Below, piece by piece: positions 42,363 through 52,699 of a stretch of 64,000 bases of DNA (its first letter is position 1; every line of letters begins with the position of its first letter). Both the position numbers and the translations under genes were made by a program. The stretch comes from Rhodospirillales bacterium (lineage in GTDB: Bacteria > Pseudomonadota > Alphaproteobacteria > Rhodospirillales > Thalassospiraceae), in contig JAHQVT010000002.1 of NCBI GenBank assembly GCA_019634165.1, positions 62,001-126,000 on the forward strand, written 5' to 3'. The notes below the pieces were generated by a model. The model did no database searches. It saw nothing but the letters and a program-made list of their open reading frames with translations, and was not told where the DNA came from.

Positions 42363-42480
42363 AATCAACCGTTGCCACCAAAGGGAATCGACGGGCGGAT
42401 CATGTCGAAGCAACGTCACTTTGTTAAGGTTTTTTTGCAGTTATGTGACAGCCATTTACCAACCTACTGACTTACAAGGC

Positions 42481-42509
42481 AAAACGGCCCCACAAAGTGG
42501 AGCCGTTTT
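42481..42509. terminator. Terminator of the AsmA gene
   Basis: AAAACGGC-C-CCAC-AAA-GTGG-A-GCCGTTTT hairpin with A/T ends on both sides, 24 bases downstream of the minus-strand AsmA stop codon. Confidence 0.8.
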
Positions 42510-42532
42510 AAACAAATCAGTATGTTTTTGGA

Positions 42533-45500
42533 TCAGCGACCGAATTGATTCAACAGACCTTTTAGCAATCCTTTGGCCGCATCTTCGGCTGAACCGCCGC
42601 TTGATCCAGAAGAATCGTTGTTTGATCCGCTTCCGCCAAGTGCCTTGTCCAAAATGTTGTCCAAAACCTTGACCGCAATCTTGTCCATACGCCCAGTGAT
42701 CACAGGATCATCAATTTTGCCTTTTGCATAAACGCTAAAGGGCGGCAGTTCTTCGATCTTTTTGGACAGATCAAAGTCTGCTTTCGTATCCATGATCCAC
42801 TTTGGCAAATCGACAGTCGCATCCGCATCCGCCGTACCAACACGTGAAATTGCTTCGACCCGTGTTGTTTTAGCAACGCCTTTGGTAATGACGATATCGC
42901 CTTCAAGTGATTGAAGAAGATCGTTATTCCCAACCCCTTCAACGACCATTGCCTGCGGCCCCTGACTAAGCAGCGCCTGAATATTGATGCTTGGGTCTGC
43001 TGAACGTTTGCTTGCATTGCTAAACCGCACTTCGGACAGAACCAAATCGGCTGTGCCATTCAATGCCGAAACCAATCGACGGGATGTATTCCCGGCCGCC
43101 GCAACATCGAATTTCAAGTTTGCCCCACCTTGAACAGTGTCATTGGCAACCTTAATCGGTGTCAGCTTTTCAATCCGGGCACCATCCAGGGCACCTTTCA
43201 GTATGAGTTGCGGCACGTCGGAATTACGGGCATCGAAGGTGCCATTGATCCCAAGATCACCGTCCCCAAGCAACCCTTTCAGATTGGCAATCGTTAGAAG
43301 TCCCTTGACCAAGGTCGCCTTCAAGTCCGGCTTCACAAGGCTGTAGGCATCAAAATCAAGCTGATCAAGTGCAATCGCAATATCAGCATCAATCGACCGC
43401 AGTGCCGATACATCAATGACCGTATCGTCCCATGGTGTGCCGTCACGGGCATCAACACGGGTTACATTCATACGTTCCGGAAGGTTAAATGCAGCCTTGC
43501 GCGGACCACTACCCGCACCAGGCATCAAACCGGCACGTTTTTCACCCGGCAAGAACGGATCAACCACAAGGGATCCACCCGTCAACGCAACAGACAGTTT
43601 AGGCTGTGCTTGCGATCCGTCGAACGTAACGTTACCGGCTGTTTCAAATGCCCCGACAGTCAACTTCAATCCATCAAGCGTGATGTTTTGTGCATTGCCT
43701 TTAACCGCGCTTGAAACTGCCAATCGGCCAAGATTGCCAGACGGAGTGTAGTCCGGTGCCAAAATATCTAACGCACGGTTCAAACTTGATGCCTGAAGCG
43801 CAAGCTTGCCGTTCAATCCCGGATTGGCCCCAAGCATGTCAGAAACCACACCATCAAGTGCGATCTGCAGCAACGGGTTAGACACATCAACATCGACTGT
43901 CGGGCCCGTAATCGGGCCATTCACGCCCAGATTTGCCTGAATGCTTTTATAACTGCTTGCCGGTGCCGGTAGGCTAATCCCCGTCAGCTTTGCCAAGGGT
44001 TCAAGTGTTTTGGCCGTCACCCGAACGCTCAGGTTCTCAAACGCAGGAACATTTGCCGTGCCGTTAAAGGCTCCTTTTACCGTGGCAGTCAGGCCTGCAG
44101 CATCGGCAATGGCAAAGTTATTAAGAGTAATGTTCGCACCATTGATATTACCATCAATGGCGATTCCACGAACCGATACGCCAGATGAAATGATCTCATC
44201 AGCGGCAAGGCGGTAGTTCGCAGCCAAACCATCAAGCGGGGCCAAGGCATCCTTGATAACCTTGACCATATCATCGCCACTACCCGCAGTTGGTTTACTC
44301 GTCCCGTTTGATGACGTCGAGGCCGGACCACTTGCCCCAGATGACGCAGTACCAGAAGAACCCGAACCGCTATTTTCTGTGCCACCACTTGCCGGGCTGC
44401 TTGCGATATATTGATCAAGATTAATGCGATCAAGCTTCAAGCCAATCCCCAAGGCGGGAAGCCCCGAACCACTAAGGTTGGCAACAACAGCACCACGGAT
44501 TGCCGTATCATCAATACGCAAATCCAGATCAGAAATATTAAGCTGATCGGGGGTTCCCTTGATCCCGCCAGTTAATGAGAACCGGCGCAAACGATCGGCC
44601 CGGACCCCATCAACATCAACACCAAGCCAACGAATGACAGCGCGGATATTCTCCGATGCAATCTCATAGCTAAGCGCGGCACTCATCTGCGGTTTCTGAC
44701 CGGAAATACTGCCAAACACAGCAAAATCAGTTCCGCCCGGAAGACCTGCCGATACCTCGTTCAAGGTGACCTTACTGTTGGCAATCGCGGCATTGATCCG
44801 TGCGTTATGGACCGGTGTTTGATTGTAGATCAGGGTTTCGACCTCAAAATCAATCGAGGCGGTCAAATCAGACGGGATTGCCGGGGCATTGGCAGATGCC
44901 CCTTTTTGCACCGAGCTTTGCGATGGAATGGATTGTGCAGCACCATCGTCATCTGATGCTGCGCTGTCGGAAGATGACGTATTGCCAGACGCCGCACCTG
45001 TCGAACCGCTTGCTTGCTTTGCAGCGCCATCACCCATTTCAGCCAGAACCAGAATGCTATCGAGATCAAGCTGATTGAAACGAAGTGCAACATCCGCCCG
45101 CATGCTGGGTTCTTGATCAATGGCAATCGCCCCAGACCCGCGGGTTTCGCCAAAGCGGATCGAAAGATCGTTTAAGGTGACAGACTTGGCATTGGCGGTA
45201 ATGTGCCCGCCAATGTCCAATGGTTTGGCTGCGACATCGGGAATGTCGGCACCTTCGCCGGCAATCCGTACTGCTGCCTGACGCAGATCATCGAAATCAC
45301 CATCGATTTGGCCATCAAAGCCGGGATTATCAGATGAAAGATCGACACGCCCGCCAACCGTTATGGCGCCATCGACCTTATCAATGCCAAGTTTAACACT
45401 AACCGGGAATGGTTCAGTCTGGCTGATCTGACCAACGTTAAATCCAAAGGTCAGCGGCACACCGCGATAGAAGACATAGCCTTCGCCTTCCAACGGGCCA

Positions 45501-46123
45501 TTGAGTGTATCTGCTGAAACGCCAATGGTCAGGCCTTCAATGCGCTCAACAGACCCCGGCGCACGGTAAATGATGGTGGCATTTTCGATCTCAAGCCGGT
45601 CCACCTGGATGGTGCTGGCGAAATCACTGCCTTGGTCAGAATTATCTGCCTGTTCTTGAGACTGATCAGCGGTTTGATCGCCGGTGGTGGGCAACGTAAT
45701 CGTACCTGCATCCGGGCCAGAACGCGCGGCCTGCGCAGGATCAAAGACCAGATTGTTGCTGCCATCTTCAAACGTCTCAATGGCAATAACCGGATCAATC
45801 AGGCTGATTTCCTTGACCTGTATATTCCCGGTCAGAAGCGGCATCAGGGCAACCGATACCCGTGCCTCGCCAATCGATACCATTTCGGCATCTTGTGCAC
45901 CGGCCAGATTACCAAGTGATACTTGGGCTGCCGAAAGCGAGGGCGACGGGATCAACGACATTGAAAGGTCACCCTTAATGTCAAGTTCACGCCCGGTTGC
46001 ATCGCGCACAGCTTGACTGATCTGTGCCTTGTAACCATTCCAGTCAATCAATGATGGAATGATCAGCAGTGCGGCTACAAGAACCACGACTAACGCACCG
46101 ACAACGGCAAGGATCTTTTTCAA
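42533..46123 (-). CDS. AsmA-family protein (inner-membrane-anchored, large)
   Basis: A 1196-residue AsmA-like protein. A single N-terminal helix (KKILAVVGALVVVLVAALLIIPSLIDWNGYKAQISQAVRDATGRELDIKGDLSMSLIPSPSLSA) is the AsmA hallmark. The long periplasmic part is beta-rich, with an AsmA_2-type C-terminal domain. Two low-complexity Ser/Gly/Ala linkers lie at about residues 370-410 and 580-615. Relatives (AsmA, TamB, YhdP) are implicated in phospholipid transport between membranes. The start is a TTG at 46123 with GGAG eight bases upstream. Single gene with its own terminator. Confidence 0.9.
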   Translation of the reverse strand: MKKILAVVGALVVVLVAALLIIPSLIDWNGYKAQISQAVRDATGRELDIKGDLSMSLIPSPSLSAAQVSLGNLAGAQDAEMVSIGEARVSVALMPLLTGNIQVKEISLIDPVIAIETFEDGSNNLVFDPAQAARSGPDAGTITLPTTGDQTADQSQEQADNSDQGSDFASTIQVDRLEIENATIIYRAPGSVERIEGLTIGVSADTLNGPLEGEGYVFYRGVPLTFGFNVGQISQTEPFPVSVKLGIDKVDGAITVGGRVDLSSDNPGFDGQIDGDFDDLRQAAVRIAGEGADIPDVAAKPLDIGGHITANAKSVTLNDLSIRFGETRGSGAIAIDQEPSMRADVALRFNQLDLDSILVLAEMGDGAAKQASGSTGAASGNTSSSDSAASDDDGAAQSIPSQSSVQKGASANAPAIPSDLTASIDFEVETLIYNQTPVHNARINAAIANSKVTLNEVSAGLPGGTDFAVFGSISGQKPQMSAALSYEIASENIRAVIRWLGVDVDGVRADRLRRFSLTGGIKGTPDQLNISDLDLRIDDTAIRGAVVANLSGSGLPALGIGLKLDRINLDQYIASSPASGGTENSGSGSSGTASSGASGPASTSSNGTSKPTAGSGDDMVKVIKDALAPLDGLAANYRLAADEIISSGVSVRGIAIDGNINGANITLNNFAIADAAGLTATVKGAFNGTANVPAFENLSVRVTAKTLEPLAKLTGISLPAPASSYKSIQANLGVNGPITGPTVDVDVSNPLLQIALDGVVSDMLGANPGLNGKLALQASSLNRALDILAPDYTPSGNLGRLAVSSAVKGNAQNITLDGLKLTVGAFETAGNVTFDGSQAQPKLSVALTGGSLVVDPFLPGEKRAGLMPGAGSGPRKAAFNLPERMNVTRVDARDGTPWDDTVIDVSALRSIDADIAIALDQLDFDAYSLVKPDLKATLVKGLLTIANLKGLLGDGDLGINGTFDARNSDVPQLILKGALDGARIEKLTPIKVANDTVQGGANLKFDVAAAGNTSRRLVSALNGTADLVLSEVRFSNASKRSADPSINIQALLSQGPQAMVVEGVGNNDLLQSLEGDIVITKGVAKTTRVEAISRVGTADADATVDLPKWIMDTKADFDLSKKIEELPPFSVYAKGKIDDPVITGRMDKIAVKVLDNILDKALGGSGSNNDSSGSSGGSAEDAAKGLLKGLLNQFGR

Positions 46124-46588
46124 CAGTCAGGCTCCACTTGGTCGTGAGATCAAACTGCCTTTTGGCAGCGACCCTCAATGGTTTGATTTTCAGTTCAAAA
46201 GCATAGGGCTCGCGATAGCTCTCGCAACAGAAAATGGCGAGAGAATGTTGTTTATTTCGGACAGAGACTATTTTCCATCAACCATGCCGATTTGATCATC
46301 TTCGAGCCTACAATTCACCTTCATGTGAGTAGAACAGGCACTTTGATCAAGCATCGAACATGAACCCAGCGATTTTTAATCGATAAAAACTAGGTCGGAA
46401 TACACGGAAACAAAACCCTAAATATTTGCAGCCGTTCAATCACATGCAAAAGACATGCTTTAAAATCAACTAGATGCTGGAAATCAGCAACAAAAATGAT
46501 ACATTTTATAAAACAATAAATTCAATCCTGACTTTCATTTTGGGCGAAAGATCGTTGCAGGCAAATGCAACAGGGAGGATTAAAACAA
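46124..46588. promoter_or_regulatory. 465-base divergent intergenic region
   Basis: It separates the AsmA gene (minus) and the DUF2189 gene (plus). No gene recognised. It is strongly AT-rich near 46480-46540 (likely promoter). It contains the inverted repeat CTCTCGC-11 bases-GCGAGAG (46219-46243) and ends in a good ribosome binding site (GGGAGGA). Confidence 0.55.
46219..46243. promoter_or_regulatory. Inverted repeat upstream of the AsmA gene
   Basis: CTCTCGC-AACAGAAAATG-GCGAGAG, perfect 7-bp arms, 96 bases upstream of the AsmA start. Possible operator. Confidence 0.3.
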
Positions 46589-47437
46589 ATGAATGATACA
46601 ACAATTGAAACGCCAGACAACACACCCGAGCACGCAGCACCGAGCGCTCAGCACGGTATTACCGTACGTGAAATAACCACCGATCAATCTGGGGCTTGGC
46701 TTGAAGCCGGTTGGCGAGATTTCAAGCGAACCCCGGCCATCGGTCTGGCTTATGGCGGATTTTGCGTTTTGGCAGGTTGGCTTGTCGTACTGAGCATCTT
46801 TCAAACGGGACAACCCTATCTGACATTGCCGCTTGCGGCGGGCTTTATGCTTCTTGCACCGTTGATCGCCGTTGGGCTTTATGAAACCAGCCGTCGCCTT
46901 GAAATGGGCGAGAATGCCACCCTTTGGCACAGCTTGAACGGATTTCGACGCAATCCCGGACAGATCGGTGCAATCGGCGTTGTCTTGATGCTGTTCTTTT
47001 TGGCATGGACGCGCATTGCGATGTTGCTGTTTGCCCTGTTTTACAGCGGCTCTGTCCCATCGCTTGAAGTTCTGGTTTGGGAAACCTTCTTTTCACGCGA
47101 CGCCATTACTTTCTTAATCACCGGAAGCATCCTTGGCGGGGCACTTGCCGTTATCGTTTTTGCCATATCGGTGGTTTCGATACCGCTTTTGGTGGACCGG
47201 GATGTCGATGTCATCACCGCAGTTATCATTAGCGTTTCTGCGTTTCGGAAAAACTGGAAAGTCCTGATTGGCTGGGCCGCCGTGATCGCCATCCTGTCGG
47301 CCTGCGGCATGATTGTCTTCATGTTTGGATTGGCCATCATCATGCCCCTTCTTGGCTATTCCAGTTGGCATGCTTATCGCGGGATCATTGATGCCAGTAA
47401 GGCCGATGTCGCCCGTCTGCGCCGTCAAGTACCGTAA
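46589..47437 (+). CDS. DUF2189 integral membrane protein
   Basis: A 282-residue membrane protein of the DUF2189 (COG5473) family with about six helices. The family opening VREITTDQSGAWLEAGWRDFKRTPAIGLAYGGFCVLAG is clear, as is the end LIMPLLGYSSWHAYRGIIDAS. Function unknown. In several alphaproteobacteria it occurs near respiratory oxidases, but none is here. The start at 46589 is chosen by the GGGAGGA site nine bases upstream. It is followed by a strong terminator. Confidence 0.88.
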   Translation: MNDTTIETPDNTPEHAAPSAQHGITVREITTDQSGAWLEAGWRDFKRTPAIGLAYGGFCVLAGWLVVLSIFQTGQPYLTLPLAAGFMLLAPLIAVGLYETSRRLEMGENATLWHSLNGFRRNPGQIGAIGVVLMLFFLAWTRIAMLLFALFYSGSVPSLEVLVWETFFSRDAITFLITGSILGGALAVIVFAISVVSIPLLVDRDVDVITAVIISVSAFRKNWKVLIGWAAVIAILSACGMIVFMFGLAIIMPLLGYSSWHAYRGIIDASKADVARLRRQVP

Positions 47438-47487
47438 GCTGCGATAAGGTCGCCACGGAACGACGCACGGTCCCACATCAAACATCG

Positions 47488-47518
47488 AAAACGCTGTCTG
47501 AAAAGGCAGCGTTTTTTA
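47488..47518 (+). terminator. Terminator of the DUF2189 gene
   Basis: AAAACGCTGTC-6 bases-GGCAGCGTTTT with a T run. Confidence 0.88.
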
Positions 47519-47647
47519 TTGCGTAAATGGCAAAACTAAAATCATTTAGCAAAAATGATCACTGGCAAGCTTGCCGCAAATTGTCCACAATCTGCCTTCA
47601 ACAGGTAGTCACCCTGCAACCATTTGCATTTGCGAGATAAACTTACC

Positions 47648-48736
47648 ATGCGCCAAACCCCTGCAATTCGTCATATTGTCGCGGTTTCAACATCTCTTTT
47701 TGCCTTTATGGCAATTGCAGACGATGCGAATGCCCAAACCGATACTGCAGATGGCCCGCAATCAACGCGCACACCTGATGACAAATGGGGTGTGTCCTTG
47801 TCGGTCGAAAATGACCTGTTCACACCCACCAATAGTGACCAGCATTACACCAACGGCGTGCGATTGGCATTTGTCTCGCCCGAGGATTCAGCACCGGCAA
47901 CATTCCTGAATATGGCGAAAAAGGTGCCCTTCTTTGCATCCCAAGGCCGCATTCGCACCAGCTATTCGCTGGGGCAAACCATGTATACGCCAGATGACAT
48001 TACCATCGCAGAAAATCAGCCCAATGATCGACCATGGGCCGGAATGCTATATGGCACTGCCGGGCTTTTGTCCGATACCGGCCTTCAAAGCGATGGCGAT
48101 GCCAGCAACTATTCGCGCATTGATACACTTGAACTGACACTTGGCGTGGTCGGCCCTGCATCGCTTGCCGATAAAACACAGGATTTCGTTCACAAGCTGA
48201 TCGATAGCCCCCGCCCCAAAGGCTGGGACAATCAGATCAAGAACGAACCGATCATTGGCCTGACCTATCAACGGAAGTATCGCAGTTGGTTCGAAGCCGA
48301 CATCTCTGGCATCGAATTTGATGCCACACCGCACGGGGCATTCACGCTTGGCAATGCATTTACCAATGCCGAACTGGGGACCATGTTCCGAATGGGCTTT
48401 GATTTACCCGCAGATTATGGCCCGCCGCGCATTCGCCCCAGTTTGCCGGGATCAGACTTCTTTGCGCCAGATACGAATGGTTTTCCATTAAGCGGTTATT
48501 TGTTTGCTGGCTTTGCCGGGCGTTATGTTGCCCGCGACATCACCCTTGATGGCAACACATTTGCCAACAGCGCATCCGTAGACAAAGAACCATGGGTTGG
48601 TGATCTGCAAATTGGTGTTGCCATGATCATTGGCCAAGCCCGCCTGACCTACACCCACGTTTACCGCACGCCTGAATTTACCGCCCAAAGTGGTGCTGAT
48701 CAATTCGGGTCCATATCGCTATCATTCCGGTTCTAA
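47648..48736 (+). CDS. lpxR: LpxR-family outer-membrane lipid A deacylase
   Basis: A 362-residue outer-membrane protein of the LpxR (DUF2219) family, which removes the 3'-acyloxyacyl chains of lipid A. Signal peptide MRQTPAIRHIVAVSTSLFAFMAIADDANAQ. Active-site Asn55/Asp56 lie in SVENDLFTPTNSDQHYTNGVRLAF. The His-containing block GPASLADKTQDFVHKLI corresponds to the catalytic His region. RPWAGMLYGTAGL and the C-terminal ISLSFRF (final Phe) fit a beta-barrel. It is a lone gene with its own terminator; regulation is not visible. Confidence 0.9.
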   Translation: MRQTPAIRHIVAVSTSLFAFMAIADDANAQTDTADGPQSTRTPDDKWGVSLSVENDLFTPTNSDQHYTNGVRLAFVSPEDSAPATFLNMAKKVPFFASQGRIRTSYSLGQTMYTPDDITIAENQPNDRPWAGMLYGTAGLLSDTGLQSDGDASNYSRIDTLELTLGVVGPASLADKTQDFVHKLIDSPRPKGWDNQIKNEPIIGLTYQRKYRSWFEADISGIEFDATPHGAFTLGNAFTNAELGTMFRMGFDLPADYGPPRIRPSLPGSDFFAPDTNGFPLSGYLFAGFAGRYVARDITLDGNTFANSASVDKEPWVGDLQIGVAMIIGQARLTYTHVYRTPEFTAQSGADQFGSISLSFRF

Positions 48737-48743
48737 GCATAAA

Positions 48744-48772
48744 AAAACGGGGCCGATTGGCCCCGTTTTCGC
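48744..48772. terminator. Bidirectional terminator between lpxR and the FAD oxidase gene
   Basis: AAAACGGGGCC-GATT-GGCCCCGTTTT, perfect 11-bp stem with A and T runs at its ends. Confidence 0.92.
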
Positions 48773-48797
48773 ACTCTCATGCAATTGTATGATGATA

Positions 48798-50201
48798 TCA
48801 AAGACCCGGAATAAGCTTACCCGGGTTCATCAGACCTTTTGGATCAATGGCTGCTTTTAGTGTGCGCATCAGGGCAATGGTGTCTTCCCCATGCTCGGCC
48901 ACCATGAAGTCCAGCTTGCCGTAACCGATCCCGTGTTCCCCGGTACAGGTTCCCCCCAGTTTCAACGCACGTTCGACCATGCGCTCGTGCAGGCGGTTGG
49001 CTTCTGCCATCTGGGCGGGGTCTTCCGGGTCAAGCAAGATCAGGGTGTGGAAATTACCATCACCGACATGGCCAATGATGGTGCAGGTCAGCGGGCTGGC
49101 ATCACAATCGGCCCGGGTTTGTGAAATGGCTTCGGCCAAGCGCGAAATCGGCACGCAAACATCGGTTGGCATCCCGGCCTTGCCCGGTTCGAGTTGCAAG
49201 GATGCGTAATAGGCCTTGTGCCGTGCGGCCCACAGCTTGTTGCGGTCTTCCTGTCGGGTTGCCCACTGGAATTCTTCGGCGCCATATTCTTCGGCCACCG
49301 ACTGCACGAACTCTGCCTGTTCCTTCACCCCGGCTTCGGAGCCATGAAATTCAAAGAACAGGGTCGGGGCTTCTTTGTGGTCAAGCTTGGAATAATTGTT
49401 GACCGCACGCACCTGCAATTCATCAAGAAATTCAATCCGCGCAACCGGAATGCCGGCCTGAATGGTCAGAATAACCGTGTCTACCGCAGCCTCAACCGAC
49501 GGAAAGGCACAAACAGCCGCCGACATTGCTTCGGGGATGCCATACAGCTTCAACCCAATTTCCGTGATCACACCAAGGGTGCCTTCGGACCCGACAAACA
49601 AACGGGTCAGGTCATAGCCCGCCGATGATTTTCGTGCCCGATTGGCGGTTTTAATGATCTTGCCATCCGGGGTCACCACGGTCAGGTTCAGAACATTTTC
49701 ACGCATGGTGCCATACCGCACCGCATTCGTTCCCGATGCGCGGGTCGCGGTCATGCCACCGATCGATGCATTCGCCCCCGGATCAATCGGAAAGAACAAA
49801 CCGGTATCGCGCAAATGTTCATTAAGCTGTTCACGGGTTACCCCCGCTTGTACACGACAATCAAGGTCTTCGTTGTGAACCTCAAGGATCGCATCCATCC
49901 GTGACAGATCAATACAAATGCCCCCACGCAAGGCCGCAACATGGCCTTCAAGCGACGATCCCGTACCAAAAGGCACAATCGGAACATCATGTTCAGCACA
50001 AAGCTTGACCACTTCGGCGACTTCTTCGGTCGAAGTTGCAAACACAACCGCGTCGGGCGGCGATGCTTCGTGCCAGCTTTCATCCTTGCCATGCTGTTCA
50101 AGAACAGCAGTTGCGGTCGACAACCGATCGCCCAGCATTTCGCGCAAAGCGCTGATCAAACTTTCAGGGGTTTCGATGCGTTCATATTGGCGATCTGACA
50201 T
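48798..50201 (-). CDS. FAD-linked D-2-hydroxyacid (D-lactate type) dehydrogenase
   Basis: A 467-residue GlcD/DLD-family flavoprotein. N-terminal PCMH FAD-binding domain (VVFATSTEEVAEVVKLCAEHDVPIVPFGTGSSLEGHVAALRGGICIDLSRM) and C-terminal FAD-oxidase cap with GHVGDGNFHTLILLDP and the closing GTCTGEHGIGYGKLDFM...ALKAAIDPKGLMNPGKL. It resembles mitochondrial-type D-lactate dehydrogenase (cytochrome) and probably feeds electrons to the respiratory chain; other D-2-hydroxyacids are possible. The start at 50201 (MSDRQYERIETPESL) is chosen. It is a single gene. Confidence 0.9.
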   Translation of the reverse strand: MSDRQYERIETPESLISALREMLGDRLSTATAVLEQHGKDESWHEASPPDAVVFATSTEEVAEVVKLCAEHDVPIVPFGTGSSLEGHVAALRGGICIDLSRMDAILEVHNEDLDCRVQAGVTREQLNEHLRDTGLFFPIDPGANASIGGMTATRASGTNAVRYGTMRENVLNLTVVTPDGKIIKTANRARKSSAGYDLTRLFVGSEGTLGVITEIGLKLYGIPEAMSAAVCAFPSVEAAVDTVILTIQAGIPVARIEFLDELQVRAVNNYSKLDHKEAPTLFFEFHGSEAGVKEQAEFVQSVAEEYGAEEFQWATRQEDRNKLWAARHKAYYASLQLEPGKAGMPTDVCVPISRLAEAISQTRADCDASPLTCTIIGHVGDGNFHTLILLDPEDPAQMAEANRLHERMVERALKLGGTCTGEHGIGYGKLDFMVAEHGEDTIALMRTLKAAIDPKGLMNPGKLIPGL

Positions 50202-50436
50202 GGTTTTACTCTTTGGCCTCTTTGGTCCTGGTGGCAGTCCGGGCAACTAATCATATGATATGAGGTTTAATGATGCTGTCCTTGATATTGGCGCATACCC
50301 TACGCCGAGATATCAAAAATTGGTATTACCTTTTGCCCGCAAAAGGCAAAAATTCTGCCCGTCGTGACGGGATGCATCCATCTAACCAAAAAGATGGATC
50401 CCCAAAAAATCACCCCGCACCAAAATGCACCAAGGT

Positions 50437-51144
50437 TTACCCTTTGTTGCGATCCTGCGGCAAAGCAGCCGCAATGCGGTCGGCCAAACGCGAGAATGGC
50501 AGGCTTTGCAACCACACAGTGCCCGGACCTTCAAGGGTTGTGACAAACAATCCTTCGCCGCCAAACAGCGCATTGGTAAACCCGCCAACAAACTTGATCG
50601 AATAATCAATTGATGGGGTCATTGCGACCAATGCGCCGGTATCAACGCGCAATGTCTCGCCCGGTTTTAAATCCTTGCGAATGATGGTGCCACCAGCATG
50701 CATAAAGGCCAGACCATCACCGCTTAGCCGCTGTAAAATGAACCCTTCACCACCAAACAGCCCAGCGCCGATTTTCTTGGAAAAGGCGATATCAATATCA
50801 ATGCCCGCTGCCGCACACAAAAATGCATCTTTCTGGCAAATGATTTCCCCGCCATGCTCTGACAAATTAAGCGGGACGACTTTGCCCGGATAAGGTGCTG
50901 CAAAGGCAACATGCCCCTTGCCTGATCCTTCATGGACAAAGCTTGTGATAAAGAACCCTTCGCCCGTCAGCATGCGTTTGAAACCGGAAAAAATGCCGCC
51001 ACCCGTTCCGGTCTGCATGGCAATGCCATCGCCCATATACATCATGGCACCGGCTTCGGCCCGAACCCCTTCACCCGGATCAAGTTCGATTTCCACCAAC
51101 TGCATTTCTTCGCCATGGATCGTATAATCGATCACGTCTGCCAT
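50437..51144 (-). CDS. TIGR00266/AIM24-family protein
   Basis: A 235-residue beta-rich protein of the TIGR00266 (COG2013, AIM24-like) family, function unknown. Family marks: [94 protein letters not shown]. It is cytosolic with no signal peptide and has an AGGAG site before the ATG. It is on the same strand as the FAD dehydrogenase, 235 bases upstream of it, probably separate. Confidence 0.92.
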   Translation of the reverse strand: MADVIDYTIHGEEMQLVEIELDPGEGVRAEAGAMMYMGDGIAMQTGTGGGIFSGFKRMLTGEGFFITSFVHEGSGKGHVAFAAPYPGKVVPLNLSEHGGEIICQKDAFLCAAAGIDIDIAFSKKIGAGLFGGEGFILQRLSGDGLAFMHAGGTIIRKDLKPGETLRVDTGALVAMTPSIDYSIKFVGGFTNALFGGEGLFVTTLEGPGTVWLQSLPFSRLADRIAAALPQDRNKG

Positions 51145-51523
51145 GCGGGCGTCTCCTGTTTTGAATTTGTCTTTGAATTTATGTGTTGGGTGTAAGTTTG
51201 AAACCTGTTGCGCCTGATCGCAAGGAAAAGGGACAACAATGAGGATCTGAACCCAATATCATCAAGAACCCTTTGCGTTATGAAGTACTTAAGTTTCACT
51301 CTTGTAGAATTTCATCATTGGCCGTTCCAGTGACGAAACAAGGCAGGTCTCTGATGTTCTGCCACTGCGATAATCCATTGTTAAAGTGTGGATTTATCGG
51401 TATCGCATGGGGAAACAGCCTATTACTTCGTCCAGCAGGACATTCATGAAACACAGGGTCCAAACATTAAGACCCGATCTGTGAGCAGGCAAACTGCACA
51501 AGCAAGCGACGAAGGTAGTCAAG
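51145..51523. other. 379-base divergent gap without recognised gene
   Basis: It holds the promoters of the TIGR00266 gene and the diguanylate cyclase. I see no strong repeat or hairpin. Confidence 0.45.
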
Positions 51524-52525
51524 ATGGTCTCACTGAAAACATTGGGCTGGATCACACAAGATGATGCCATGCAGGCATCCCTTGCCAAATGGCAACGTGT
51601 TGTTGATCTGATGACCACCTTGCTAGGGGCGACGGCAGGCTATGTCGTTGAATATAATGACAACCGCGGTTATCTCGCGGTCCTGACCAGTCAAAACCCC
51701 GAAAACCCCCATCCCAAAGTTTCGGGCACGCCCCAGTCGGTGGATGCCAACGTCTATTGTCGCAACGTTATACAATCCAAGGCCACCTATTATGAACAGG
51801 ATGCCACGGGCAAACCTGAATGGGCCGATAACCCCGAACTGCTCGAAGACGGCTATGTGTCCTATCTTGGCATTCCCTTGTTGTGGCCCAATGGTGAAGT
51901 GTTTGGAACGCTGTGTGTTTTTGATCAAAAACCAACCGGTTACGACAAGACCCAACTTGAACTCATGGATGTTTTCCGCGACCTGATCGAAGCTGATTTG
52001 CGCTTGTATGAACAGTTCGAAATCATGCGTAACCTGTCGATGCACGATCCGCTGACCGGGTTGAACAACCGCACCGGGTTTGAGTTACTTGCCGAACAGA
52101 AAATCCGCATCGCCAAACGCTACAAGCACAATATCGGGATCATTTTCATCGATCTTGATCGTATGAAACATTGGAACGATAGTTACGGTCATGCAGCAGG
52201 TGACGCAGCCTTGCGCGCCGTTGCCGCGGCAATCACCCAAAGCATTCGCGAAGTCGATATTTGCGGCCGGGTCGGCGGCGATGAATTTGCCGTTCTTGGA
52301 TATGTCCGCAATCGCGGCGATTTAACCACCATCATCACGCGGGTACGTAACGCATTGGCCCATGCCAGGTTAACCGTTCCAAACTCAAAATCCCCGATTG
52401 ATGAAACCCCAGACATAAGTTCCGGCGCATCGGTCTTTTTTGATCCAATTGACCAAAACCTTGAAGCCATGATGGCCACGGCGGACCTTGAAATGTATCG
52501 CGATAAACAACGTCGCAAAAAATAA
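51524..52525 (+). CDS. GAF-GGDEF diguanylate cyclase
   Basis: A 333-residue cytosolic protein. N-terminal GAF domain (about residues 15-160; VSYLGIPLLWPNGEVFGTLCVFD is typical) and C-terminal GGDEF domain (about 170-333) with intact RVGGDEF (GGDEF at 251-255) and the allosteric inhibition site RxxD five residues before it (242-245, REVD). It should make cyclic di-GMP from two GTP under control of a signal bound by the GAF domain and product inhibition. No EAL domain. The start has a GAAGG site. It stands alone, so its target is unknown. Confidence 0.94.
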   Translation: MVSLKTLGWITQDDAMQASLAKWQRVVDLMTTLLGATAGYVVEYNDNRGYLAVLTSQNPENPHPKVSGTPQSVDANVYCRNVIQSKATYYEQDATGKPEWADNPELLEDGYVSYLGIPLLWPNGEVFGTLCVFDQKPTGYDKTQLELMDVFRDLIEADLRLYEQFEIMRNLSMHDPLTGLNNRTGFELLAEQKIRIAKRYKHNIGIIFIDLDRMKHWNDSYGHAAGDAALRAVAAAITQSIREVDICGRVGGDEFAVLGYVRNRGDLTTIITRVRNALAHARLTVPNSKSPIDETPDISSGASVFFDPIDQNLEAMMATADLEMYRDKQRRKK

Positions 52526-52699
52526 ATCAGATTGGGCCTCATACCAGTTTCGCGCAGAATTCCCGTTATTATTGCCATGCATTTCTGGAAAAACATTCAT
52601 GTCCCTGCCCGGTATTAACGACATGGTATTATTTTCAGGCCACACTCCAAACTGGGTACAAAGCCCCGCATAAAAATAACGATCACGAGCTTATAAAAA

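Noticed and set aside
41421-42470. Long plus-strand frame opposite the PiT gene
   Set aside because: It is antisense to a clear transporter gene. Composition is Arg/His/Asn-rich with no recognisable fold.
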